Below, in pieces: positions 1 through 8,153 of a DNA stretch of 60,217 nt (positions within the stretch are counted from its first letter, which is position 1; every line of letters begins with the position of its first letter). The notes under the pieces were generated by a model that was not told where the DNA came from, searched no databases, and was given only the letters and a program-made list of their open reading frames with translations. Location of the stretch: assembly GCA_902778055.1 (NCBI GenBank), contig CACYWL010000013.1, positions 1 through 60,217 of the forward strand, written 5' to 3'. A program made the translations under genes and the position numbers. This stretch comes from an uncultured Eubacteriales bacterium (GTDB taxonomy: Bacteria; Bacillota; Clostridia; Christensenellales; Aristaeellaceae).

Positions 1-1
1 C

Positions 2-61
2 AGACTGACCTGCCCAGTCTGCGGAAAAACCGGAATGTGCAAACACATAATCGTCAGATGA
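2..61 (+). CDS. C-terminal end of an unidentified gene with a zinc-knuckle-like tail (5' end outside window)
   Basis: The first 60 bases read in one frame to a TGA at 59-61 and give a Cys/His-rich tail, CPVCGKTGMCKH, with a CxxC...CxxxH-like spacing that could hold zinc. Nothing upstream is visible, so the family cannot be named. Short zinc-binding tails occur in some transposases and SEC-C-type proteins, and the repeats just downstream would fit a transposon end. That link is inference. Only 19 residues are available, and chance cannot be excluded, although the clustered Cys/His pattern is unlikely in random sequence. Confidence 0.35.
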   Translation, partial: RLTCPVCGKTGMCKHIIVR

Positions 62-149
62 GTCTGCTCGGGGAATTCTCTGTTTGAAGAGCAGATGATG
101 CCCCGGAAAACCGGAAGTTAAGCCCGCTAATGCCACTCGGCGATTGTCA

Positions 150-241
150 GCAACTTGTTATGTCCAACGAAGGCAACCTGTTATGTCCAACGCAAGCAAA
201 TCGTTCACATCGATGCAAGCAACCCGTTCACATCGACGAGA
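150..241. repeat. Four tandem imperfect 23-bp repeats
   Basis: Units begin at exactly 150, 173, 196 and 219. Each starts GCAA and has GTT at the same offset. Units 1 and 2 share the core GTTATGTCCAACG; units 3 and 4 share GTTCACATCGAYG. An inverted copy of GTTCACATC (GATGTGAAC) follows at about 239-247. The rest of 62-431 holds no credible gene. Multiple short terminal repeats of this sort are known at the ends of IS21-like elements, so this may be a transposon end, but no transposase gene is present. It could also be a regulator-binding array. Confidence 0.6.
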
Positions 242-431
242 TGTGAACGGAATGGTCGGGCAACGGAGCACGTTCAACCAAATGCGTACCTTCTTGAGGG
301 AAATTTGCGTACCCCTACAACCCGCAGACCCTTTGAAATCAACGGCTTCAGCGGCTCTCCAAAACGGTTTGATGTTTCAACCACATAGTGAGAGCACATC
401 GTTCACACTGTTCCGGTATCCGAAGAAACAA

Positions 432-460
432 TTGATTATCCGGAGAAAATTGTATAAAAT
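432..460 (+). promoter_or_regulatory. Promoter for the S41 peptidase gene
   Basis: TTGATT at 432-437 is followed by TATAAAAT at 453-460 (spacer 15-17 depending on the hexamer chosen). The start codon lies about 60 bases downstream behind GAGGAGG. It is the only good promoter-like sequence in the gap. Confidence 0.5.
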
Positions 461-518
461 GAAAGCAGCAAAAGAAAACAGGACTTCGGATGAATCCGTA
501 ATTTGAGGAGGTATGACC

Positions 519-2429
519 GTGAAAAAGCATCTGGTATCATGGAGCTGTTTGTGCCTTGCGCTCTTCCTGGCATTCCCGTTGGCCTTTGCTGAAACCGGCG
601 AAACAGCTGCTTATGCCATCGAGAAGACAACCTATCCCTATCTGTATTGCTTTGAAGAGGATACGGAGCCGGTGATCGGCGAAATGAATCTGTACTTCAT
701 GGATGGCGGCGACGTGCCCTATGTGGCGCTGACAGAATTCCTTCCCGTTCTGGCGGAGATGTATAATACGCGCCTGAAATGCGACGATGGCAGTCAGATT
801 TCCTATGAGCTCGAGATTGTCAGGCAACAGGACAGCAACAGCGTTTTCATCGTCAAGCGTCCTGACAACGGGAGCATCTGGTTCATCCAGCCCGGCGATG
901 ACACCATGACCTTTACGAATTACAATTCATTCGGTCACAAACCCGGAACCAGCGCACTGGTGAGTGTGACGGATCTTCCGGATCTGAAACAGACCTTTGA
1001 CTATTCCAAAATCGTACTGGACCTGATGTATGCATTAAAAAACGGCGAAGATACGACGAAACTGCAGATAATGGCAGCCGGCGGCATCAGGGCAGCGGAG
1101 GATCCGGCGGCGGAGCATACCCTGTTTGTATCGTCCAATAAAGTTTATAACCGGAACGGAAAGCCCCTCACCATGGACCTGGGAAAATACAAAATTGATA
1201 TTGTCAGCCGGGGAGACGAGTGCTATCTTCCCCTGCAGACGATGAGCGACGTGTTTTTCAGTCTCCAGTATATTTATTATGTTTTCAACGGCGAAAAGGT
1301 CATCGGGGACGTCTACAAAGGTCAGCTCATGGACCAGGCATACGAAGCAAAACCGGCTGACATGAGCCAGGAATACGCCCTGTTCAACTTCCATGAGCTC
1401 TGCTTCGTCATGGATTACTTCTATGGTTTAAAAACGGAGCACCGCATCGACAGCTTCAGTGATTTCCTAATGCTGGATGCAGCCGCATTTGCGCAGCTGT
1501 CCGGTACAGATTCCATCGCGTTCGATGCCGCGCTGACCGAAATCCTGCTGCAGTTCTTCGACGACGGGCATTCCGCCATTATCAGGAACAGCTGGCGCAG
1601 CGGACTGCCCGAAGGCATCGAATTTATCAGCATGTTGGCCAACATGGGCTATTCCACAATAACAAAAAGCGGAATCGGGGCAAAGCTGACCGACATAAAA
1701 AAAGCCGCGTACCCGGACGGTATTCCCTGCTATGAAGAAATCGGCGATACCGCTTTCGTCACTTTTGATTCCTTTACCGTCAACCGGAAGCCGGAGGAGT
1801 ATTATGAAACGGAGCTTCCGGACGATCCGCAGGATACCATTGAGCTGATGATCCATGCCAATCGGATGGTACGTCGTGAAGGCAGCCCAGTCAAAAATAT
1901 CGTGATCGACCTTTCTTCAAACGGCGGCGGCAATTCAGATGCAGCCATTGCCGTGGCCAGTTGGTTTACGGGAGAAGCCAGGTTTTCCCTGCTTGATACG
2001 ATGACGGGCGCGGAAACCATCACCTGCTACCGCACGGATCTGAACCTGAATGGCATTGCGCTAAGCGATCCGGAAGGCGGTTCCGGAACCTACGATCCGG
2101 GCGACACGGTTGCCGGGCAGTATAACCTGTACTGCCTCATTTCCCCGTCATCTTTCTCCTGCGCTAATCTGGTGCCCGCCATCTTTGAGCAGGCCGGCGG
2201 GATCACCCTGATCGGCCAGCGCACCGGCGGCGGTTCCAACGTGGTTTTTCCCGCTTCGACGGCATCCGGCATGCTCTTCCAGATGTCTGGCCCGCTTCAA
2301 ATTACAACCTATAAAAATGGTTCTCTTTACGGCGTCGATACAGGCGTTGAGCCCCATATCCGGCTGAACAAACCGGAATCCTTCTACGACAGGGAAGCGC
2401 TGGTGGAAATGATCCACAATCTGAAATAA
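519..2429 (+). CDS. Secreted S41 family peptidase (C-terminal processing/IRBP-like)
   Basis: The product is about 636 aa with an N-terminal signal peptide (KKHL, then a Leu/Ala-rich core ending near AFA), so it is exported. GTG at 519 is preferred over ATG at 513 because GAGGAGG at 504-510 sits 8 bases before it. The last third looks like an S41 catalytic domain: a strand-turn VIDLSSNGGGNSDAA near residue 468, a probable nucleophile in SPSSFSCANL near residue 547, then LIGQRTGGGSN. In classical tail-specific proteases the lysine of the Ser-Lys pair lies in GxxTxGKG; here that position is Gly, as in IRBP/tricorn-like members. No PDZ domain is obvious. The long N-terminal half is unassigned. 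It stands alone after its own promoter. The fold is fairly sure; the substrate is unknown. Confidence 0.8.
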   Translation: MKKHLVSWSCLCLALFLAFPLAFAETGETAAYAIEKTTYPYLYCFEEDTEPVIGEMNLYFMDGGDVPYVALTEFLPVLAEMYNTRLKCDDGSQISYELEIVRQQDSNSVFIVKRPDNGSIWFIQPGDDTMTFTNYNSFGHKPGTSALVSVTDLPDLKQTFDYSKIVLDLMYALKNGEDTTKLQIMAAGGIRAAEDPAAEHTLFVSSNKVYNRNGKPLTMDLGKYKIDIVSRGDECYLPLQTMSDVFFSLQYIYYVFNGEKVIGDVYKGQLMDQAYEAKPADMSQEYALFNFHELCFVMDYFYGLKTEHRIDSFSDFLMLDAAAFAQLSGTDSIAFDAALTEILLQFFDDGHSAIIRNSWRSGLPEGIEFISMLANMGYSTITKSGIGAKLTDIKKAAYPDGIPCYEEIGDTAFVTFDSFTVNRKPEEYYETELPDDPQDTIELMIHANRMVRREGSPVKNIVIDLSSNGGGNSDAAIAVASWFTGEARFSLLDTMTGAETITCYRTDLNLNGIALSDPEGGSGTYDPGDTVAGQYNLYCLISPSSFSCANLVPAIFEQAGGITLIGQRTGGGSNVVFPASTASGMLFQMSGPLQITTYKNGSLYGVDTGVEPHIRLNKPESFYDREALVEMIHNLK

Positions 2430-2856
2430 TCCCTGATGAGTTCATTTAAAAGATCGGTGGCAGGAACATTAAAAAGGTATAGCCATGTCACTGAACGAAG
2501 ATTTGAATAGCAAGTCCGGAAAGTAATCGAAGAGAAGAAGGGCCTGTATTCTGCAGACAAATGTCTTGGCACATGCAATATATTTCTCAATTACACTCCA
2601 CGGATATCAATCGTTTCTGTGGAAGAATAGGTGGTTATGATCAGCAGCGATTATTACATGGACCGTGCCGTCCGGAATGCATCGGAAAGCGGTTTTGTTC
2701 ATGTGATGAGGCTTCCGGCTCCCTCCGGCTTCCTCGCCTACGGTGCGAACATGCTGTCATAAGTCGTACTGGATCTGAATGACATCACAAAACAACAGGC
2801 GGTCCGCCTGCCGTGATGGAAAGCGGATCGCCGTACGATACATGATGATTCCCTGA
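2430..2856. other. Degenerate intergenic stretch, no intact gene
   Basis: Several short runs look once-coding but are broken. Examples are a 24-codon reading frame starting near 2434 and a 41-codon frame from 2637 to 2762 (starts MISSDYYMDR, ends ANMLS). None has a convincing ribosome site or recognisable family. It reads as decayed DNA continuing into the pseudogene next to it. Confidence 0.4.
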
Positions 2857-3149
2857 TTACTTTGCGGAATAGAACTCCGTTTTTGTCGGGTTGGCCTGGA
2901 TCAGAATGGAGCTCTGATTGAACACCCGGATCAATTCATCCGCCGCGGCGTGAATCTGATCCTCCGTGGTATCGCTGAGATAAATGACCAATGTATACTC
3001 CTGGCACTCCGTGCCGTCGTCGCCGACCCAGAAACCCGAATGACAGCGTCTTCAGCCTGGAATCCGGATATTTTTCTGCTGCGGTGCCCGGTATCCGGGA
3101 ATCCGCCGCGTTGAAAGCCGATAAGGTAAACGCGACGCCGGTGGTTCAC
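2857..3149 (-). pseudogene. Frameshifted remnant of a small secreted/lipoprotein-like gene
   Basis: On the minus strand, 2857-3030 reads cleanly as a protein tail: SGFWVGDDGTECQEYTL, a run with LVIYLSDTTEDQIHAAADEL, then VFNQSSILIQANPTKTEFYS before the TAA. The alternation of beta strand and helix, and the phrase QSSILIQ, resemble the small DUF3574-type proteins of Firmicutes, though that is from memory of the family. Upstream of about 3030 the coding sense continues in a different frame (YLIGFQRGG ... GFQAEDAVIRVSG), with the two frames meeting at a shared SG, which points to a frameshift. There is no credible start codon or ribosome site. Confidence 0.5.
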
Positions 3150-3615
3150 CGCTGGAAGTCAAAAAAACGATCCGGACAAAAAGTCCGGCTTGTCCGGCAA
3201 TTCTACCTCTTTCTGGAGGACTTGAGAAATGGGGAGAAACACACCGCCATCCATATGGAGAAAACATTCCTTCCCAGCGAAGCAGTGAACTGTTTCAGTC
3301 CATAACGGATGAAAGCCGGCATGTGGGTTCAATTCTGTATCAATGAAAAAAAGTTTAATGGCATAAAGAGGATAACGACAGTAAAGTGACGAATTTATCG
3401 TATCATAATTTCCAGAATTAGTGCGACCGGTTGATCTGACAAAGCAAACGCAACTTGACGGTTGCATTTAATATGGAAAATGAGTTTATTTGAGAATTTT
3501 GGTTTTTTGCTGCCACCTGCTTTCCGGCGAGCGTATAAACAGATGTCTGGCCGCTGAGCAGGCCGGCGCAATTAAATAAAGAAAACGATGAGAGAAAAAA
3601 GAGGAGGACACAACG
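3150..3615. other. Intergenic region upstream of the small secreted protein gene
   Basis: AT-richer than its surroundings. The only functional signal seen is AGAGGAGGACA at 3600-3610, the ribosome site of the gene at 3616. A TTGACG at 3455-3460 has no well-placed -10 partner, so the promoter is unassigned. Confidence 0.4.
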
Positions 3616-4158
3616 ATGAAGAAAGTACTTGCAACCCTGCTGGCTCTGACCCTGATGGTAACCGTCGCGGCAAGCGCCGCCCTGGCGGAGGGATCCGCCG
3701 CACCGACCTTCATAGCCGGCGTCCAGTTCAACATGGATATGGACCAGGTGATGAATCTGGTAAACCTGCCGAATCCGGAAATTGACAGGGAGCGGACCCG
3801 CGGCGACGTGGAGCTCTGGGAACTGGATTATGAGCATGTCAACGGCGGCGACGGCTTTAACGGTGACCTGAAGTTCAGCTTCGTCGGCAACAGCCTCGTT
3901 GCCATCCGCTATGATCTGGAAGAGGGCACCAACTACGAAGCCATCAAGGACATTCTGGTAAAAACCTATGGCGACGCGGTTCCCTTTGACGCCACAAACA
4001 TCGGCAATGCCCGGTACGTGATCGACGACGACGGCGATCTGAAGGATTGCAAGGAAATGATCGTGCGTGATGACTTGATCGTTGTGCTGGAGCAGGACCG
4101 TGAGGGAGACATGGATGTGACCATCCTGGATCCGACCGCCGCATATATCAAGAACTGA
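3616..4158 (+). CDS. Small secreted protein of unknown function
   Basis: It is 180 aa with a clear signal peptide (MKKVLATLLALTLMVTVAAS, then cleavage after a run ending ALA). The mature part is acidic, about 155 residues, of mixed alpha/beta look: a short N-terminal helix around NMDMDQVMNLV, a strand-rich centre, YEAIKDILVKTYGDA and a last strand DLIVVLEQD. The pattern of a helix that picks a threshold followed by a paired DLKFSF...IRYDL strand resembles BamE/SmpA-like or PepSY-like small exported domains, but no motif fixes the family. It is monocistronic, with AGAGGAGGACA before the ATG and a strong terminator behind. No transmembrane segment besides the signal. Confidence 0.7.
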   Translation: MKKVLATLLALTLMVTVAASAALAEGSAAPTFIAGVQFNMDMDQVMNLVNLPNPEIDRERTRGDVELWELDYEHVNGGDGFNGDLKFSFVGNSLVAIRYDLEEGTNYEAIKDILVKTYGDAVPFDATNIGNARYVIDDDGDLKDCKEMIVRDDLIVVLEQDREGDMDVTILDPTAAYIKN

Positions 4159-4182
4159 CAGAGAAATCCCCTTCACTTTTTC

Positions 4183-4216
4183 AGGCAGCTGCCCGCGACA
4201 GGCAGCTGCCTTTTTT
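4183..4216 (+). terminator. Intrinsic terminator after the 3616-4158 gene
   Basis: Two copies of GGCAGCTGCC (4184-4193 and 4201-4210) pair as a 10-bp stem with a 7-base loop, followed by six T. Each arm is also itself palindromic. Confidence 0.9.
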
Positions 4217-4581
4217 ACACAAAAAAGGGGCCGTCGGTCAGCCAGACGGTGAACACCTTCTGCAATGCGGTCAGGTATTCCATGGTATTGGGGGAGAGCA
4301 GACATTTCTTGATGTCAGCGCCCTTTTTACCAGATCTGTCAACTCCTGGTTCAGCCCTTTCTCCGGCATTCAAAAGAGGGATCAAGGAGCGGGATGCCGG
4401 GAAGCGGCTGCCCTGAAAAACCTTCATTTGCAAAAGTAACGTCTACTCTGGACTGGAACTTACTCGTATTAGAACTTTTGCCAGTAGTTTTGTTGTTGAC
4501 AATGAATCACGTTTTACCAACTTGCTGTCATTTGTGCAAGCCCGGAGCGGTTTCGCGCAGGCTGCTCCCGGGCATTTACTT
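4217..4581. other. Intergenic stretch, possible decayed minus-strand gene
   Basis: On the minus strand 4215-4330 gives a plausible protein end (GADIKKCLLSPNTMEYL, then TALQKVFTVWLTDGPFF), but no start or ribosome site is seen upstream, so it is at most a fragment. GCCCGGAGC (4540-4548) pairs with GCTCCCGGGC (4564-4573) and may end transcription of the minus-strand genes to its right, although no T-run follows. Confidence 0.35.
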
Positions 4582-4740
4582 TTATTCGCTGTACAGGATT
4601 TTCCCACAGATCCTGTCCGGATCCATTTGTTCCGTGAAGGTTTCGCGTGCCGGCTCTTCAGGAGGATTCACCTGAAGGGTATATTTCCCCCTGGGCGTGA
4701 TGAGGGTAACCGGCCGGCCGGTATCCCCCATGCCCGCCAT
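4582..4740 (-). CDS. Small ORF directly after the acyltransferase-like gene
   Basis: It is 52 aa, starting MAGMGDTGRP and ending RICGKILYSE. It lies 30 bases beyond the stop of the membrane protein gene and in the same reading frame: ten sense codons separate that TGA from this ATG. The composition is protein-like (TLITPRGKYTLQVNPPEEP) but there is no family match and no good ribosome site. It could be an independent small gene, the product of readthrough of the TGA, or a tail cut off by a nonsense mutation. Confidence 0.35.
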   Translation of the reverse strand: MAGMGDTGRPVTLITPRGKYTLQVNPPEEPARETFTEQMDPDRICGKILYSE

Positions 4741-4770
4741 CCGGTATCCGGACCCGGCCTTTCGGGATGC

Positions 4771-5961
4771 TCAGCCGGCAAAGAAGCTCACGACCGGGCG
4801 GGAGCCTTTAATCAGGGACAGGCCGTAAAGCACCATGGCCAGCGAAACAATCCAGATCGCGGTATAAACGATGATTCTCGCCGCGCCTTTCAGTCCGTTC
4901 AGGGTGAAGTGGACATACCGGGCATTCAGTTCGATGACAGCGTAGCAGACGGCAGTCACCGAAATGCTGATCAGGAGCACCGCCCACTGGTTCTGGAACA
5001 CGGCGCCGCAGGCCAGAAGGACCACCAGGCTGATACCGAGCAGGACGTCGCTGACACAGTAGTAGCGGTTGATGTTCTGGGACAGGTGGGCCATGAAAGC
5101 GGGGACTTTTCCGCCTGTCAGGCGGCAGATGTGGTAAAGAACCGCCATGATGATAAACGCGTTCATGCATGAGGAAACGGCGTCCAGCCCCAGATCAGGC
5201 TCAGACTGCGGATCAAATTCCGGCGTCAGCGGGACAGGAACCGTCATACGAAGGACTAAATAGATTGCCGCCGCCGGAACACAAACCAGCAAAACCCGGT
5301 TCGCCAGCCTGCGCTTGTCCGCAATACGGGGATATATTCCGCCGATCATATATCCGACAGTCACAAAAAAGAAGTAGCTTCCCAGCGGGAACAGGCTGTC
5401 GCCGGTTTTGATGAAAAGATTCAGGAACCGGCGCGGCAGGAACTCTTCCGTCACTTCAGCGGTGGAAAAGAGCAGGAGTGTCAGGCAATTCATCACAGCT
5501 CCGATGGCCAGGATCCATCCGTCCCGCAGCTTCAGCTTTTTCAGGAGTGCCATGAGCAGGAAGGCGAGACCCGCAAAGGTCATAATGTCGGACTGGAAAG
5601 TGTCAAGAATAAACGGGACAAAAGTCTGCTCCCCGGTTGCCAGGAAAGCAATCAGGCCCGGAAAACCGGTGCGGAGGAGATTGAGGAGCTGGCCGACCGT
5701 CAGCAGGGCGATGCCGCGGAGAGCGGTGTCCTTCGGATCCTGGCGCCTTGAATAGCGCATTCCTATGCCCATGCAGATCATGAATGCAGCCGCTCCGTTT
5801 ATGTAGCCGGTATTATAAATGGCGTTCGTCAGGAAGCCGGAATTCTGGAGAAAGCCCTGAAAGCTATGTACTACAATCATCAGGATGATGATGACGGCTT
5901 TTGTCATATCAATTTCCGGCTGCCGACCTGTGTTCACTTTTTCATCTGCCAGGTATTTCAT
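4771..5961 (-). CDS. Multi-pass membrane protein, acyltransferase/heparan-glucosaminide acetyltransferase-like
   Basis: It is 396 aa with about ten hydrophobic segments. The N-terminal opening (EIDMTKAVIIILMIVVHSFQ) has the pattern of acyltransferase-3 and DUF1624-type proteins: a short cytoplasmic lead, then a first membrane helix ending in a His (VVH) that is catalytic in those families. These enzymes move acyl groups from a cytoplasmic donor to an extracytoplasmic sugar. The substrate cannot be read here. AGGGGTG lies about 8 bases before the ATG. It is transcribed away from the small secreted gene and may be co-transcribed with the 52-aa ORF behind it. Confidence in membrane topology is high, in the exact family moderate. 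Confidence 0.65.
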   Translation of the reverse strand: MKYLADEKVNTGRQPEIDMTKAVIIILMIVVHSFQGFLQNSGFLTNAIYNTGYINGAAAFMICMGIGMRYSRRQDPKDTALRGIALLTVGQLLNLLRTGFPGLIAFLATGEQTFVPFILDTFQSDIMTFAGLAFLLMALLKKLKLRDGWILAIGAVMNCLTLLLFSTAEVTEEFLPRRFLNLFIKTGDSLFPLGSYFFFVTVGYMIGGIYPRIADKRRLANRVLLVCVPAAAIYLVLRMTVPVPLTPEFDPQSEPDLGLDAVSSCMNAFIIMAVLYHICRLTGGKVPAFMAHLSQNINRYYCVSDVLLGISLVVLLACGAVFQNQWAVLLISISVTAVCYAVIELNARYVHFTLNGLKGAARIIVYTAIWIVSLAMVLYGLSLIKGSRPVVSFFAG

Positions 5962-6082
5962 GCTTTTTCACCCCTGTCCGCCTGTCTTTGGGATACATGC
6001 ATTTCGTGATCTGAATCAGGTACCGGTATAGCAGAACGCTTCGTTTTTATCAATGAACCGGAAGCTGACTGCCGGATTGCGT

Positions 6083-6364
6083 TTACGCAGGCATTACGGA
6101 GGAAACCGCCGGCTCCCGGGGGCCGGCCGCCGCTATCGCCCAGCCGAATATGGCGACGCCCAGGCCGAGGCAGAGCTTCTGGGCGGCGGAGGTTCCGGCG
6201 TTGCCCATGCCGACCGCGTCAACGCCTGTCTTGAGCCGCCCGTACGTGAGTGAATCGGCCACGAGTCCCAGGGACATGCCTGAAACCATGCCGAGGCCTA
6301 TGCCCTTCAGGCGATAGGCCGGATGCATATCACAAGAAGAAATTAAAGACAGCAAACGTTTCAT
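6083..6364 (-). CDS. Small glycine-rich membrane protein, unknown
   Basis: It is 93 aa. The ATG at 6364 is set by AAAGGAG about 10 bases upstream. Two weakly hydrophobic, Gly/Ala-rich segments are visible (GIGLGMVSGMSLGLVADS near residues 22-40 and LCLGLGVAIFGWAIAAAG near 64-82), so it is probably a two-helix membrane protein. The Gly-zipper look of the first segment resembles YtxH-like small proteins, but this is not enough for assignment. It lies alone between two larger minus-strand genes. Confidence 0.5.
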   Translation of the reverse strand: MKRLLSLISSCDMHPAYRLKGIGLGMVSGMSLGLVADSLTYGRLKTGVDAVGMGNAGTSAAQKLCLGLGVAIFGWAIAAAGPREPAVSSVMPA

Positions 6365-6418
6365 CAAAAACAGGACTCCTTTATATAGCGTCTACGGGTT
6401 TCATCAACATAAATAAAT

Positions 6419-8053
6419 TTATCCAACCGTCCCATTTTCGTTAGGCACATTTGTGTGGGGGCATTCCACCCAGCTTCCGGTGCCTTCATCATCCGTCAGA
6501 GAAAAAGTATATATTCCTTCATAGATTGTTCCCGAATCCATCATCTGATAATGTTCATGAAATTCCATCGTAAGACCATAGGCTTCTGTTGATCCGTCAA
6601 ATGTTAAGAGCAACTTCAAATATGGGCTATTCCAAAATCCCTCTGTTCCGTCACAGTTTTCGACAGTCCAGGTTCCCGTTTTAACTTCTTTGTACCAGGC
6701 TGGGTTTAAAGGGTCAGCAATCACCTGATCAAAGGAATATTCCTTATCGTAATCCAAGCTGCAGGCCTGTACTTTTCCTTCGTCCGGTCCCTCAGGCCGA
6801 AACATCAGGCATTCGTACGTCATGTTGCCGCCTGCTTCGAAGAGCCATGCACGTCCTTTAAGATAGCTGGCTGCGGATGCAGCATTTGTAATCTTCATAC
6901 TGTCAACTGTGATTTCTGTCGTCAAAGAGTTGACGGGTACAAAACCGCGAACCTTTTCCTGCCCTTCATATTCAATATAGGCCCAATCGCCCATGGATGA
7001 CAGCCAGCGAACGGATATGCCCTCAGGAATATCGAGCAGCTTTGTCTGCGAATACAAAGGATCATCAGTCAGGACAGCAGCTGTTGTGGTAACTGCATCC
7101 CTTGCAGTATTATGGAAGTTCAGCTCTTTCACATCTGTTTTCTTTGGAAGAGCTTTTTCCTTAATGTAGCCAAACCGCATATGGTCGCTGCTGATATCAT
7201 ACTGAATTAGAATCCAGCCGTTTTCTTTGCCGAATACCTGAATCCAGTCGTTGGTGGAAACCGCTGCCTTCCCGTTGCCGCCGCGCAAATAGTTTTCGCT
7301 GGGGCCGGAATAGACGGAATACTTCTTTTCGCCGGTAAACTTAATATTCTCAGCTTCCAGTTCTCCTTCAGGGATTTCAGGCGGTGTGGAGAGGGTCTCC
7401 CTTGCCTTATCCGGTGATTTCGGGAAGGCTGAAAGGCTGAAATAGCGAAGGTCATTTTCAATGATTCCGCTTACGCTGTCTTTCGGAACACAGTTATCGT
7501 TGCAATAAATGACTTTGTTGTTATAGATGTAAGCCAGCGGATAATCCTGTCCGGGCGTTGCCACATGGAAAACGTACCAGTGGCCGTCATTGCGCAGAAC
7601 GAGACCAATCGTTCTGCTCCAGATTTCCTCGTTCTCCGGTACAACCCAGCCTATATCCACCACAGCACCGAGAGGAATGTTGTATCCGCTGCGTCCTTCA
7701 AATCTCACAGCACCCTGATAATACGCATTCATCTGGAAGAAGCCTTTCCCCTGAGGAATTGCATTGGAAGTTTTCAGTACCAGATCCCAGTTGTTTCCAT
7801 CCGCTGAAAGCTTGAATACATACAGGATATTTTGTTTTTCCGAAGTGGCTGCAACGAAGTAAAAATCCCCTTTTCCGGTATTGTCAAAAATTCTGGATGC
7901 ATTCTCTCCAATGGTGTATCCATTGAAAGAATCCGAGGAAAAGTATTCCCGAAGCGATTCGGGAAGCGTTTCATCCTTAATGTCTGCGCCAGCAAATGCC
8001 ATCGCAGGAACCAGGAACAGTACAAGCAGAAGCAGGAATAACATTTTCTTCAT
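6419..8053 (-). CDS. Secreted protein with an SH3b domain
   Basis: It is 544 aa from the ATG at 8053, which follows GGAGACA and opens the signal peptide MKKMLFLLLLVLFLVPAMAF. A longer reading frame upstream has no ribosome site. Around residues 250-310 there is a bacterial SH3 (SH3b) pattern (KKYSVYSGPSENYLRG, then WIQVFGKENGWILIQYD), the type that often binds cell-wall peptides. A second, weaker SH3-like stretch follows near residues 330-385 (TDDPLYSQTKLLDIPEG ... GDWAYIEYEGQEKVRG). The remainder is beta-rich and unassigned, with no catalytic motif seen. Its codon use is AT-richer than the core genes to the right. A TATAAT on the minus strand at 8109-8114 is a likely -10. Confidence 0.75.
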   Translation of the reverse strand: MKKMLFLLLLVLFLVPAMAFAGADIKDETLPESLREYFSSDSFNGYTIGENASRIFDNTGKGDFYFVAATSEKQNILYVFKLSADGNNWDLVLKTSNAIPQGKGFFQMNAYYQGAVRFEGRSGYNIPLGAVVDIGWVVPENEEIWSRTIGLVLRNDGHWYVFHVATPGQDYPLAYIYNNKVIYCNDNCVPKDSVSGIIENDLRYFSLSAFPKSPDKARETLSTPPEIPEGELEAENIKFTGEKKYSVYSGPSENYLRGGNGKAAVSTNDWIQVFGKENGWILIQYDISSDHMRFGYIKEKALPKKTDVKELNFHNTARDAVTTTAAVLTDDPLYSQTKLLDIPEGISVRWLSSMGDWAYIEYEGQEKVRGFVPVNSLTTEITVDSMKITNAASAASYLKGRAWLFEAGGNMTYECLMFRPEGPDEGKVQACSLDYDKEYSFDQVIADPLNPAWYKEVKTGTWTVENCDGTEGFWNSPYLKLLLTFDGSTEAYGLTMEFHEHYQMMDSGTIYEGIYTFSLTDDEGTGSWVECPHTNVPNENGTVG

Positions 8054-8153
8054 GGGGAATTGTCTCCTTCTTTCTGAATTCGATTGCGGGCATCTGGAAA
8101 ACGTCCACATTATAATAGACGATACAGGACAATCCTGTGCCGCGGAGAATCGG

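Noticed and set aside
150..241. CRISPR array
   Set aside because: Repeats directly abut with no spacers, and only four units exist.
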